Source: Bacillota bacterium (GTDB lineage: Bacteria; Bacillota; Clostridia; Christensenellales; Pumilibacteraceae). Taken from it: a stretch of DNA of 64,000 bases. The notes below the pieces were generated by a model. It saw only the letters and a program-made list of their open reading frames with translations. It was not told the origin of the DNA and searched no databases. The DNA lies in the NCBI GenBank assembly GCA_009780135.1, contig WRAP01000001.1, positions 186,001 through 250,000 on the forward strand. Direction: 5' to 3'. This document shows, in pieces, positions 42,550 to 50,910 of this stretch (position 1 is the stretch's first letter; every line of letters starts with the position of its first letter). The translations under genes and the position numbers were made by a program.

Positions 42550-45114
42550 TTAAATCGCAACCATACTTTCTAAAAAAGATTGACATAATGGTAAGTTTAA
42601 AGGTCTAAATGCTGTAATTAAATCATCGATATTGTAAACTTGTCTAAATTCTAGCTTGCGAACTAATTTACTTAGTAAGATGCAATCAAGGGCTTCATTT
42701 ACAAAGGCGGATGTTTGAGTTGGAGTACGCTTGTCGCCACTACACGAGACATAAATTTTAACAAAGCTTTCAATTTGTTTTATTACACGGTTACCTAATA
42801 GAATTTTATAAGGATACAATAGCTTTTCTACCTTTTGCACAATAGGATTGCTCTCAGCATCAAAACGCATAGAGGCACAAGCTTTAAAAAGCTGTTGGAT
42901 TTTAGCGTATGGTACAAATATTTTAGGCATTTCGTTATTGCTAGGGGCAGACTTTGGTGCTCGTTTATCAAAGTTAAGTGTGTTTGCTCTATCGTAAACT
43001 TTATCCGAAATCTCAAATGTACTTTCGTCTCGGTTAGCCGTACCTACAAACCAAACATTTGGCGGGATAGCTATCGTATGCCCGTCTATCAGTGATAAAT
43101 AGTTATCTTTTTCTTCTTCTATAGGGAATAGTTGAACATCAAACAACTTTAGTTTGCGTTTACTTTCATCGGTTTCCTCCAATATAGATAAAAAGTCTGA
43201 GAAATAATATTCGACTCTAGATAAGTTCATTTCATCAAGCACTATAAAGGTAGGGGTATCTTGATTTAACGACGCTTTATATAAACCCTCTGTAAACGCT
43301 TTAGGAGTAAATTTTTTATTGAATTCGTTATAATAACCTAGAAGTTCATTTTTATCACGCCAGCTACTCTCAACAGGTATCATCTCGCAATTGCCGCTTA
43401 AAGCACTCATGACAATTTTTGGTAGGCTTGTTTTGCCTGTGCCGCTAAGGCCTTGCAAAATAGAAAAGCGACTAAAGCTAAGACCAGCTATAAAGGTTTT
43501 AATTTCTCGCATAGAATAGCTTAGAGCGTCTTTAGAACATCTAGCGTACTCTTGAATAAATGTGCATATGTTATAAAGAGTAAGCTGAGAGGGGATAAGA
43601 GGCAGTTTAGAGGTATATATTATCTCAAATTCTTCTTCTTTTTTGTCTAATTGGCTAAATGCAGGAATAGGGTCGCTGTGTAAAGTATCGGATTGTATAG
43701 TTTCGATTGCTTGAATTGTGCCACTTCCACCACCGCTACCGCTTATAACAACGGGCATTACAGTCGCTTCGCTAGTGCTATAGTTTATTGCCTTGTTTTT
43801 TTTCTTTCCTTTTTCGTTATTAGTAGTATCGCTGTCGCTACTGCCACTCATATAAACAACTTCTGTCTTAGCTTTGCTGGATAAGAATTTAGTTAAAAAC
43901 ACTCCTAATAGATACATGACAAATAAGAGTATAGGGATATAAGCATAGGTGTCCCAACTACTGGGTGCAATATGAGTAAATGCTTGAGTATCGTTAAATA
44001 GTACAAGGTAATTAACTCCAATAAGCACATAAATAAGTAGCGATGTAACTCCTAATAAAATAGTGATTTTATTTAGCTGAATAAATATCTTTTTGTTTAG
44101 TAGGTATAGTATAACACTTGCTATAAAGGCAATAGTAGTAGTGATTAGTAATAGTCCGATTATGGTGTTGTTGGCGTTGGCGGTAGGTAATATACTTAAC
44201 ACATCATTTGCTCCCGTAAGTATACCCCAGCCGTTTAGTCTATAAGGAGTGCCTGGAAATATATACAGAGGAACGAATAACGCTAGAACATTTAAGCCAA
44301 ATAGCACAAAAACCATTGAAATAGATTGATTAGATTGCTCTATTTCTTTGCCATGGGTAGGGGGCTTATATCTTAAATTAAGAACAAGTTTAATTACAAG
44401 TAATATAATTGCAAAAATAACAAAACCCGAGCCGGCAGATTCAGCTTGTCTAGTTTCGGTTTGACTAAAAATAGCAATGAAATTCATGCCGATAAGTACA
44501 GAGAAAAGCATAAATATTGTAGTAATAGACATAATAACGCCAACAACGGTGGATATTCGATTTTTCTTTTTGTTTACAAAAGCAAATACCACTATCAACA
44601 TACAAAAGATAAGGATGATGGCAAATATAGTATGAAAAATCATTGACACCCAGAATGATGCTATCGGCATACGAGAGAGTATATGGTCAAGAAAATCGCT
44701 CTCAGCCATTATAAACGAAAAGCGTGTAACGGGATGCCACCAAAATTCAAACAATGGCGAAAATAAAAATATAATCGCAAACAAAAAGAATATGCCTGCA
44801 ATGGCTAGTTCCATAATCTTTTTAGCTTTATTGCTTTTTTGTAGGTATTTATCGAACTGCTTAATTTTACTCCAAAACGACACAGGCTGTTTTGTTTTTT
44901 CGGCTTGTTGTTCTGAATAGGCTTGTCCTGTTGGTGTTTCAGTAGCAGAAGCTGGTTCTAACTCTATATTAGAATAATCATATGCTGGTGTAGCATAGTC
45001 ATAAGGAGTAGTTATTTTTTCACTTTCTATTGTTTCGGATTTAATAACATTAGCATCAAGCTCATTGTTTTCGACTTTTTCAATCGTGTTTTCTTTGTTT
45101 TTTGTATTTTCCAT
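42550..45114 (-). CDS. McrB-type AAA+ ATPase with about eight membrane spans
   Basis: This 854-residue protein starts with a polar, Glu/Thr-rich tail (1-80). About eight hydrophobic spans follow between 95 and 410, then a linker with Ser/Gly runs, then an AAA+ domain of the McrB subfamily. Walker A GLSGTGKTS is near 555-563, Walker B FIVLDEMNLSRVEYYFSDFL near 620-640, and the sensor GTANRDESTFEISDKVYDRA further on, words typical of McrB GTPase/ATPases. Classical McrB is soluble with a DNA-binding N-terminus; here a membrane domain replaces it. It is the third gene of a minus-strand unit with a lipoprotein and a DUF2357-like protein. Confidence 0.85.
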   Translation of the reverse strand: MENTKNKENTIEKVENNELDANVIKSETIESEKITTPYDYATPAYDYSNIELEPASATETPTGQAYSEQQAEKTKQPVSFWSKIKQFDKYLQKSNKAKKIMELAIAGIFFLFAIIFLFSPLFEFWWHPVTRFSFIMAESDFLDHILSRMPIASFWVSMIFHTIFAIILIFCMLIVVFAFVNKKKNRISTVVGVIMSITTIFMLFSVLIGMNFIAIFSQTETRQAESAGSGFVIFAIILLVIKLVLNLRYKPPTHGKEIEQSNQSISMVFVLFGLNVLALFVPLYIFPGTPYRLNGWGILTGANDVLSILPTANANNTIIGLLLITTTIAFIASVILYLLNKKIFIQLNKITILLGVTSLLIYVLIGVNYLVLFNDTQAFTHIAPSSWDTYAYIPILLFVMYLLGVFLTKFLSSKAKTEVVYMSGSSDSDTTNNEKGKKKNKAINYSTSEATVMPVVISGSGGGSGTIQAIETIQSDTLHSDPIPAFSQLDKKEEEFEIIYTSKLPLIPSQLTLYNICTFIQEYARCSKDALSYSMREIKTFIAGLSFSRFSILQGLSGTGKTSLPKIVMSALSGNCEMIPVESSWRDKNELLGYYNEFNKKFTPKAFTEGLYKASLNQDTPTFIVLDEMNLSRVEYYFSDFLSILEETDESKRKLKLFDVQLFPIEEEKDNYLSLIDGHTIAIPPNVWFVGTANRDESTFEISDKVYDRANTLNFDKRAPKSAPSNNEMPKIFVPYAKIQQLFKACASMRFDAESNPIVQKVEKLLYPYKILLGNRVIKQIESFVKIYVSCSGDKRTPTQTSAFVNEALDCILLSKLVRKLEFRQVYNIDDLITAFRPLNLPLCQSFLESMVAI

Positions 45115-45199
45115 AATAATATTATTATTTGATTTATCCTTAACTTTTAAATTTATATATTTATGAGAGCGAATACTGTTTGTTTTACTAGTTTGAATT

Positions 45200-45781
45200 T
45201 TACCCTAATCCTCCTGAATCTAAAATGCTTCGTAGCATAGCTTCAACCATCGCATCAATTGCTTCGCTGGTCAGTATGCCAGCTTCGTATAATTCACGAA
45301 TAAATGGATCTTCAAGAAGCCTAATTCTTAGCCATACTCGCAAAATATCTTCCGGAGGTAAGCCGATACCACCGCCACCGCCGTATTCTAAAATCAATTC
45401 AATTAAAAATTCTCTAAAATCAGGGTTTTCAATTAGCATTCGCACTAAAATAGCAGCAAATTCAGGGTCTGTGGCGATTGTAGCTAGTATTGCGTCCATA
45501 AGCATAGCAATATCATTAGGCGATAAAAATTCCATTAAATCCATACCCGATAAAATATCTCTTATCATATCTTCTGTGATAAAGCCGGATATGTCTATGT
45601 CCGCATCACGCAAAACTTGTGCCCAATCGACACTGCGTAAAAATTCTTCCCATTGATTTGGCGGAATATGATGGTCGGGAAAATTATACGGACTTAAAGC
45701 ACATGCTGTGCTAAAAAGCATTAAAAAGGTAACAAATATTACCGAGATTTTAAGATATAAATTTTTAATTTTGTTTTTCAT
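45200..45781 (-). CDS. Small lipoprotein of the McrB-like locus
   Basis: This 193-residue protein has a signal peptide ending in lipobox STAC (Cys27). The mature part is strongly helical and acidic (repeated Asp-Ile-Leu and Met-Leu patterns) with one GGGGG run near 136-140. No family is recognised. It lies between the DUF2357-like and the membrane ATPase genes with gaps of 85-91 bases, so all three are probably one unit. It may be the extracellular partner of the membrane ATPase. Confidence 0.7.
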   Translation of the reverse strand: MKNKIKNLYLKISVIFVTFLMLFSTACALSPYNFPDHHIPPNQWEEFLRSVDWAQVLRDADIDISGFITEDMIRDILSGMDLMEFLSPNDIAMLMDAILATIATDPEFAAILVRMLIENPDFREFLIELILEYGGGGGIGLPPEDILRVWLRIRLLEDPFIRELYEAGILTSEAIDAMVEAMLRSILDSGGLG

Positions 45782-45872
45782 AATTTTTAAATTCCTTCTT
45801 TTTATAAATTATAGGGTAGGTTGTCCTCATATATAACACAAATTGGAAGAGTGTTTTGTTGCATAATAATTA

Positions 45873-47189
45873 TTATTTATTTTGATTTTCAATCAACAAA
45901 TCTTGAATTCTAATAAAACTATGAATATCGGATAGGGTTATAGGTAATATAGGTACGGTAATATTGCTTGTGGCTTTAGGTTTGAAATTGGTTAAAAATA
46001 TAATCCTTTTATATTTATCACTGTATTTTAAAGAAACTTTTGTATAAATATCATTTAAGTTAGTTTTTTTAGACAAAGTCCTTATCGGTAACAATAAATA
46101 CGATAATTTAGATTTTTCCTTTTTGTTGTTAATCAGTAATTCAATCGCTTTTATATCAAATTCTTTAATTCGTTTTTCTTTAATCGTACATACACAATCA
46201 TTATTTCTTAACGAAATAGCCAGCTTTCCGTTACTATACACATTGGTTTCGCTACTAGCACTAAATCCGTTAGCCGTTAAAGCAAAAATAGTTAAAAGAT
46301 TACAAAAGTACTCATATGCGGTTTGTCGTAGTTTAACACTTTTAGAAATCTCCTCTTTAGTTTGCAAAGCCACAATTTGCGGAGTTAAGTAATTATATAA
46401 CAAATACACATATTTATAATCTTTATGCATTGCTAGTTTATGAGTTAGTTTTATACTACCGCTTGGCGGAGTAGTAGTTTTATTAAATTTATAAACAGGA
46501 GAAGTTAAATACGGAGTAATGGATTTTATAAGTTTAGTAGCGAGTTTTATTGCCTTATTTTGATTAGTGTTATCTTGCGTTCTAAAGTGTGCCATATATA
46601 GCTTGCCTAAAGTAATATATGCGTTACTAGTAGCAGTTTCAACAGAAGCTATAGCACTATTCATTTCGTTAAAAACGGTATTAGAACCCTTTAGCTCTAG
46701 CAAATATTTATTTAGTAGCACAAGAATTTTATCTATAAGATGCTTAAAAACAACATTTTCGTATATAGAATAATCATCCTCGTGTTGCTTTGTTAAAATT
46801 CTCTTAGGCTCAATATATCCACCCTTTATAGAATGCCAATCCTCTGGATGTCTTATCAAATAGCGGAGTGTCTTAGGGGTTGTTCTTTTAGCAATGTCTA
46901 CATCTTGAATAAGCTCTAATTCTTTTAAGTGAGTTTGCGGACTTCTAAAAATTTGTATAAGGTGGGGAAGTGTATCCGAAATTTTATTTAATGTTTCTAA
47001 AATCGTTTTTAGGTCATGTGTGAGTAAAAATCCGCATAACGGCAAGCTAAACTCTGTTGCTTTTTCAAACTCCGCCAGCGTTAGATTTGGATTTGCTAGC
47101 ACAAACTCGCTAAAGCGTGCTAAAGGCTCAAACGGTATATCTTCATTATTTTGAATCACTGATTGTTGTTTTATAACAATATGTTGCAA
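45873..47189 (-). CDS. DUF2357-like partner protein without visible nuclease domain
   Basis: This 438-residue protein uses TTG as start, after AGAGG. The segment YENVVFKHLIDKIL near 143-156 resembles the YENRFVK helix of DUF2357 proteins, which pair with McrB-type ATPases. The surrounding long helices and a beta-rich C-terminal half (from about 320) fit as well. DUF2357 proteins commonly end in a PD-(D/E)XK nuclease; I see no such Asp...Glu-x-Lys motif here. The assignment is from pattern and neighbourhood and is moderate. Its own promoter lies at 47214-47242. Confidence 0.55.
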   Translation of the reverse strand: MQHIVIKQQSVIQNNEDIPFEPLARFSEFVLANPNLTLAEFEKATEFSLPLCGFLLTHDLKTILETLNKISDTLPHLIQIFRSPQTHLKELELIQDVDIAKRTTPKTLRYLIRHPEDWHSIKGGYIEPKRILTKQHEDDYSIYENVVFKHLIDKILVLLNKYLLELKGSNTVFNEMNSAIASVETATSNAYITLGKLYMAHFRTQDNTNQNKAIKLATKLIKSITPYLTSPVYKFNKTTTPPSGSIKLTHKLAMHKDYKYVYLLYNYLTPQIVALQTKEEISKSVKLRQTAYEYFCNLLTIFALTANGFSASSETNVYSNGKLAISLRNNDCVCTIKEKRIKEFDIKAIELLINNKKEKSKLSYLLLPIRTLSKKTNLNDIYTKVSLKYSDKYKRIIFLTNFKPKATSNITVPILPITLSDIHSFIRIQDLLIENQNK

Positions 47190-47213
47190 TAATTTCGCAG
47201 ACCTCTAATTAGA

Positions 47214-47242
47214 AGTATACACTATATTTAGATTAAAGTCAA
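47214..47242 (-). promoter_or_regulatory. Promoter of the McrB-like locus
   Basis: On the minus strand TTGACT, a 17-base spacer and TATACT form a near-consensus promoter ending 25 bases before the DUF2357-like start. It is divergent from the parE-like promoter. Confidence 0.7.
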
Positions 47243-47335
47243 TAGTAACATTTTTCTTTTTTGCTAAAGAACCTTAGATTTAACTCAGTTTGTTATTCTG
47301 ATTTTTATAGCTATTTTTTTTTGATATTTTTTTGC

Positions 47336-47364
47336 TTGAAAAAACTATATTTGTATGATACTAT
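47336..47364 (+). promoter_or_regulatory. Promoter of the parE-like gene
   Basis: TTGAAA at 47336-47341, a 17-base spacer and TACTAT at 47359-47364 lie about 40 bases upstream of the start. There is no strong ribosome binding site after it. Confidence 0.5.
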
Positions 47365-47405
47365 TATGTAGGTGATTTAAGTGGTCGCCAAACATAGTGA
47401 AAAAA

Positions 47406-49376
47406 ATGCAAAAGAATTATAGCGCAAGTGATATAAAAATATTAGAGGGGTTAGATGCGGTTCGTACTAGACCCGGTATGTATATTGGTACAACCTCTAG
47501 CCGGGGTCTACACCATATTTTATGGGAGATTGTAGATAACGCTATGGACGAGGCGGCAAACGGTTTTGCTGACTCTATTGCAGTAGAAATTTTTACTGAT
47601 GGTTCTATTTCGGTTAGCGATAACGGTAGGGGAATACCCGTTGATATTCATCCCGAAACAGGTTACAGTGGTGTAGAGGTTGTTTTTACACAACTTCATG
47701 CAGGCGGTAAATTTGATAACGAAAGCTATACTCATTCGGGTGGTCTACACGGAGTTGGTGCTAGCGTTACGAATGCCCTTAGTGAATGGCTTACTGTAGA
47801 GGTATATAAACATCAAACTACTTACCGTATGGAATTTGAAAGTCGATTAGAAGACGGCAAAATGAAAAGCGGTGTGCCTAAGTATAAGTTATTTGATACG
47901 GGAGTTTCTAGTGAACATACAGGTACAATGGTGCGTTTTAAACCCGATAAAACCGTTTTTGAAACAGTTAATTTTTCTTTAGATACAATTTCCAAAAGGC
48001 TTAAGGAATTAGCCTTTCTCAATAAGGGCGTTAAAATTACTCTTACCGATAACCGGGTTTTGACAGGCGATATAAACAATAAAAAGCCACTTAGCCGAGA
48101 GTTTTACTACGAGGGCGGAATTGCCGATTATGTTAAATATCTTAACGAAACTAAAAGCCCCGCTTTTGATACTCCGATTCATTTAATCGGCGAGCATAGC
48201 AAAATTCATTTCGAGGTTGCTATGCAATATACCGATGCTTACACCGAAAATATTTTCAGCTATGTAAATAATATCCCAACTAGCGAGGGCGGTATGCACG
48301 AGACGGGCTTTAAGATGGCTTTAACTAAGGTGCTTAACGACCAATTAAGAAAAAACGGACTTCTAAAAGATAAAGAGTCTAATTTATTGGGTGATGATTT
48401 TAGAGAGGGCTTAACGGCAGTTTTATCTATAAAAATGCAAAATATCCAATTTGAGGGTCAAACTAAGACAAAATTAGGTAACCCAGAGGCTAAAACTGCG
48501 GTAGATCATATGACGCAAGAGGGTTTGGAGAAATATTTTGCAGATGCAAAAAACAAACCGGTTTTAGATGCGATATTAAAAAAAGCACTCCTTGCTGCAC
48601 GAGTTAGAGAAGCTGCTAGAAAAGAAAAAGAAATTGTTAGGGCTCAAAAGTCGATTGAAAATTTTAATTTAGTAGGTAAGCTATCTAGTTGTACTGGCAA
48701 AAAGCCAGAACTTAATGAGCTGTTTATTGTAGAGGGTGATTCGGCAGGTGGTACGGCAAAACAAGCACGAAACCGTAGCTTTCAAGCGATACTTCCACTT
48801 AGAGGTAAGCCGTTAAATGCTGAGAAAAGCAGGATTGATAAAGTTTTAGCAAATGAGGAAATCCGTACAATTATATCTGCTTTAGGCTGTGGAATTTCGG
48901 GCGATTTTAATGTGGATGACCTTAATTATCATAAAGTAATAATTTTATCGGATGCCGACCAAGACGGCGCTCATATTAGAGCGATACTGCTAACTTTCTT
49001 TTTTAGATATATGAAGGATTTAATTTCTAATGGCAATGTATATATTGGTTTACCGCCGTTATATAAAATTAGCAGGCGGGATGTAAGCGAGTATCTATAT
49101 GACGAAGTTGCTTTAGCTGAAGCTAGACAACGCTTAGGCAGTACAGCTACAATTCAGCGTTATAAAGGCTTAGGCGAAATGAGTGCCGAGCAATTATGGA
49201 GCACAACAATGGACCCTAACCGTCGTACGCTTGTTAGGGTTAGCATAGAAGATGCTGCCAGTGCCGAAAAATTGGTTTCGGTTTTAATGGGCGATGCTGT
49301 AGAATTACGCAAAAACTATATAATAGAAAACGCAGATTTCAACAAAGAAGATGCCTTCAGCGAGATTGTGAAGTAA
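47406..49376 (+). CDS. parE: Type IIA DNA topoisomerase subunit B (ParE/GyrB)
   Basis: This 656-residue ATPase subunit has a GHKL domain (DNAMDEAANG, GRGIP, and SGGLHGVGASVTNALSEWL), a transducer domain, and TOPRIM with EGDSAGG near 443 and DADQDGAHI near 516; the C-terminal QRYKGLGEM motif is present. The LPPLYKIS and FRYM words and the HAGGKF loop favour ParE of topoisomerase IV over gyrase. The subunit A gene normally next to parE is absent, since a HIT gene follows. The start at 47406 matches the family N-terminus; the GTG at 47397 is an alternative. Confidence 0.88.
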   Translation: MQKNYSASDIKILEGLDAVRTRPGMYIGTTSSRGLHHILWEIVDNAMDEAANGFADSIAVEIFTDGSISVSDNGRGIPVDIHPETGYSGVEVVFTQLHAGGKFDNESYTHSGGLHGVGASVTNALSEWLTVEVYKHQTTYRMEFESRLEDGKMKSGVPKYKLFDTGVSSEHTGTMVRFKPDKTVFETVNFSLDTISKRLKELAFLNKGVKITLTDNRVLTGDINNKKPLSREFYYEGGIADYVKYLNETKSPAFDTPIHLIGEHSKIHFEVAMQYTDAYTENIFSYVNNIPTSEGGMHETGFKMALTKVLNDQLRKNGLLKDKESNLLGDDFREGLTAVLSIKMQNIQFEGQTKTKLGNPEAKTAVDHMTQEGLEKYFADAKNKPVLDAILKKALLAARVREAARKEKEIVRAQKSIENFNLVGKLSSCTGKKPELNELFIVEGDSAGGTAKQARNRSFQAILPLRGKPLNAEKSRIDKVLANEEIRTIISALGCGISGDFNVDDLNYHKVIILSDADQDGAHIRAILLTFFFRYMKDLISNGNVYIGLPPLYKISRRDVSEYLYDEVALAEARQRLGSTATIQRYKGLGEMSAEQLWSTTMDPNRRTLVRVSIEDAASAEKLVSVLMGDAVELRKNYIIENADFNKEDAFSEIVK

Positions 49377-49407
49377 GTAGTTAAGCTAATACAGGGGGAT
49401 AATTATT

Positions 49408-49761
49408 ATGACAAACGACAATTGTATTTTTTGCCATATAGCTAGTGGAGAAATTTCTACTAAAAAGTTATTTGAGAATGATGACTTTTTTATAATAGAA
49501 GATATAGCACCTGTTGCTAAGTATCATTACTTGGCAATTCCAAAAAGCCATTATCCTACTTTAGATACAATGGAGAATAAAGATAGGGAAGTGCTGGGTA
49601 GTATTTTTGCCACAATCGGCACTTTAACAGAAAAGCTAAGCCTACAAAATGGTTATCGTCTTATAATAAACCAAGGCGAGGATGCTGGACAAACAGTGTT
49701 TCACTTGCATATACATATAATAGCTGGTCAAAAAATGAATTTTCCGCACTTTAAAAGGTAA
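49408..49761 (+). CDS. HIT family nucleotide-binding hydrolase
   Basis: This 117-residue protein of the histidine triad superfamily (HinT-like) hydrolyses or transfers AMP from nucleotide phosphoramidates. The triad His99-x-His101-x-His103 is present in FHLHIHII, and the N-terminal CIFCHIASGE carries the Cys pair common in this group. AGGGGG precedes the start. It is followed within seven bases by a decayed gene. Confidence 0.93.
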   Translation: MTNDNCIFCHIASGEISTKKLFENDDFFIIEDIAPVAKYHYLAIPKSHYPTLDTMENKDREVLGSIFATIGTLTEKLSLQNGYRLIINQGEDAGQTVFHLHIHIIAGQKMNFPHFKR

Positions 49762-49767
49762 CTATTT

Positions 49768-50157
49768 ATGGAAGTGAAAGTCGAAAAAACACTTAAAAAT
49801 CATCCTATAGAAATAGAATTTTCTTCTAATTTTGGAAAAGGAATTGCGACTTGTGAAGGTGATAATTTTGGCTATTGTGTAGTACGCAATACTTAGAATG
49901 TTGAAGTTGATATTGATGGCGAGTTTACATTTGGTAAAGAAATTATAAGAGGTAAAAAAGTTTTTAGTGTTAAGTTAAATCATAATAAGGAAGTAGTGTT
50001 TAACGGCATATTAGAATCAATAGATGAAGATTGATATGCTGTTTTACGATTTGATAATTCAATTATTTCATTTATGTCAAAAGGAGAGCCTTTTGAATTA
50101 GGTTCTTATATAGAAATAACAGTGCCCAAAATAACTTTCTTTTCTTTTGAATATTAA
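49768..50157 (+). pseudogene. Decayed gene with two in-frame stop codons
   Basis: A reading frame of 129 codons opens at ATG 49768 (after AAAAGG) and runs to TAA at 50155 with two interruptions, TAG at 49894-49896 and TGA at 50032-50034. Both would be read through as one continuous beta-rich protein (EFSSNFGKGIATCEGDNFGY, later WYAVLRFDN-like and SYIEITVPKITFFSFEY). Each stop is one base from TGG. The frame and codon pattern persist across both stops, so decay is recent. I recognise no family. Confidence 0.7.
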
Positions 50158-50168
50158 AGTTAAAAAAC

Positions 50169-50202
50169 AAAAGCCACAGAAACAAAGCTTCTGTGGCTTT
50201 TA
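50169..50202. terminator. Bidirectional terminator between HIT and rpsT
   Basis: AAAAGCCACAGAA pairs perfectly with TTCTGTGGCTTTT around a seven-base loop, with A and T flanks. It lies between convergent genes and can end both transcripts. Confidence 0.88.
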
Positions 50203-50231
50203 TGATATAAATCAATCAACGGGAAAGTTAA

Positions 50232-50750
50232 TTATTTTTTTGCTTTAGCGGTTTCTTTTTCTTTTTTTACCTTTTCTTTGGCATCTGCTTTTTCTTTTTT
50301 TGCTTTTTCAGCAGGAGTTAGCTTAGCTTCCGCTTTTTCAGCTTTTGCTTTAGCCATAGCTTCTTTTTTCTCGGCAGCTAGCTTCATGCTTTCTTCTCTA
50401 GCTAATTCTCTTTTTTCTTTAGCGGCTTTTGCTTTTTCGGCTGCTATAGTTTTAGCATCCTTTTTAATTACAATAGTAACCTTGCCCGATTTAACGTCAG
50501 AAAGTCTTTTAGCAAGTGCAGCTTTTTTATTAGCAGCATTATTTTTATGAATAATGCCTTTAGTGCAACACTTATCGATAGCACCATAAACCTCAGGCAA
50601 CATCTTTTCGGCAGATTCTAAATCATTTATATCAATGAAGCCGTTAAATTTTTTGATAAGCGTTTTTAATGCAGACATCTGACTGCGGTTTTGAAGATTC
50701 TTTTTCTCTATTACAAGAACTCTTTTTTTTGCGGATTTAATATTTGGCAC
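50232..50750 (-). CDS. rpsT: Ribosomal protein S20 with a long basic-acidic tail
   Basis: This 172-residue protein has a complete S20 in residues 1-89 (MPNIKSAKKR start, AIDKCCTKGIIHKN, AANKKAALAKRL). S20 binds 16S rRNA early in 30S assembly and is normally about 88 residues. The other 83 residues here are an Ala/Lys/Glu-rich helical extension with no globular pattern. The start is GTG and has no ribosome binding site of its own; the nearest AGGAG is 38 bases upstream, inside a leader described separately. Transcription comes from the promoter at 50835-50864. Confidence 0.93.
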   Translation of the reverse strand: MPNIKSAKKRVLVIEKKNLQNRSQMSALKTLIKKFNGFIDINDLESAEKMLPEVYGAIDKCCTKGIIHKNNAANKKAALAKRLSDVKSGKVTIVIKKDAKTIAAEKAKAAKEKRELAREESMKLAAEKKEAMAKAKAEKAEAKLTPAEKAKKEKADAKEKVKKEKETAKAKK

Positions 50751-50828
50751 AGTTTTTTAATATTTGGGCAATTTCACTTTAGCCCTTTTCTCCTAAATTA
50801 TAAGTAGAACAATAAAAATTGCCCTAAC
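50751..50828 (-). promoter_or_regulatory. Structured leader of rpsT with a mini-ORF
   Basis: The leader begins almost directly with GGGCAATTT (50816-50824), which pairs perfectly with AAATTGCCC (50766-50774). The loop holds AGGAG (50790-50794) and AAAGGG. A six-codon GTG frame (VKLPKY) starts in the stem region and ends at a TAA six bases before the rpsT GTG, in the same frame. TGCC(C)AAATATTAA occurs twice, at the mini-ORF and at the true start. This looks like a translational control element, possibly autoregulatory. Confidence 0.5.
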
Positions 50829-50834
50829 CAAACT

Positions 50835-50864
50835 ATTATATCACAATCGAAAATCTAATTGCAA
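50835..50864 (-). promoter_or_regulatory. Promoter of rpsT
   Basis: On the minus strand TTGCAA, an 18-base spacer and a perfect TATAAT place the transcript start near 50828, giving a leader of about 78 bases. Confidence 0.7.
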
Positions 50865-50910
50865 GCATTATTTTGCATTATTTTGTATGATTTTCCACAC
50901 GCTATATTGT

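Noticed and set aside
42550-47189. A standard McrBC restriction system
   Set aside because: The ATPase is membrane-embedded, there is no nuclease motif, no DNA-binding N-terminus and a lipoprotein lies in the unit.
49768-50157. Recoding of TAG or TGA as tryptophan
   Set aside because: TGA and TAG serve as normal stops in other genes here (for example TGA at 26274-26276 and TAG at 27169-27171) and no other gene has in-frame stops.
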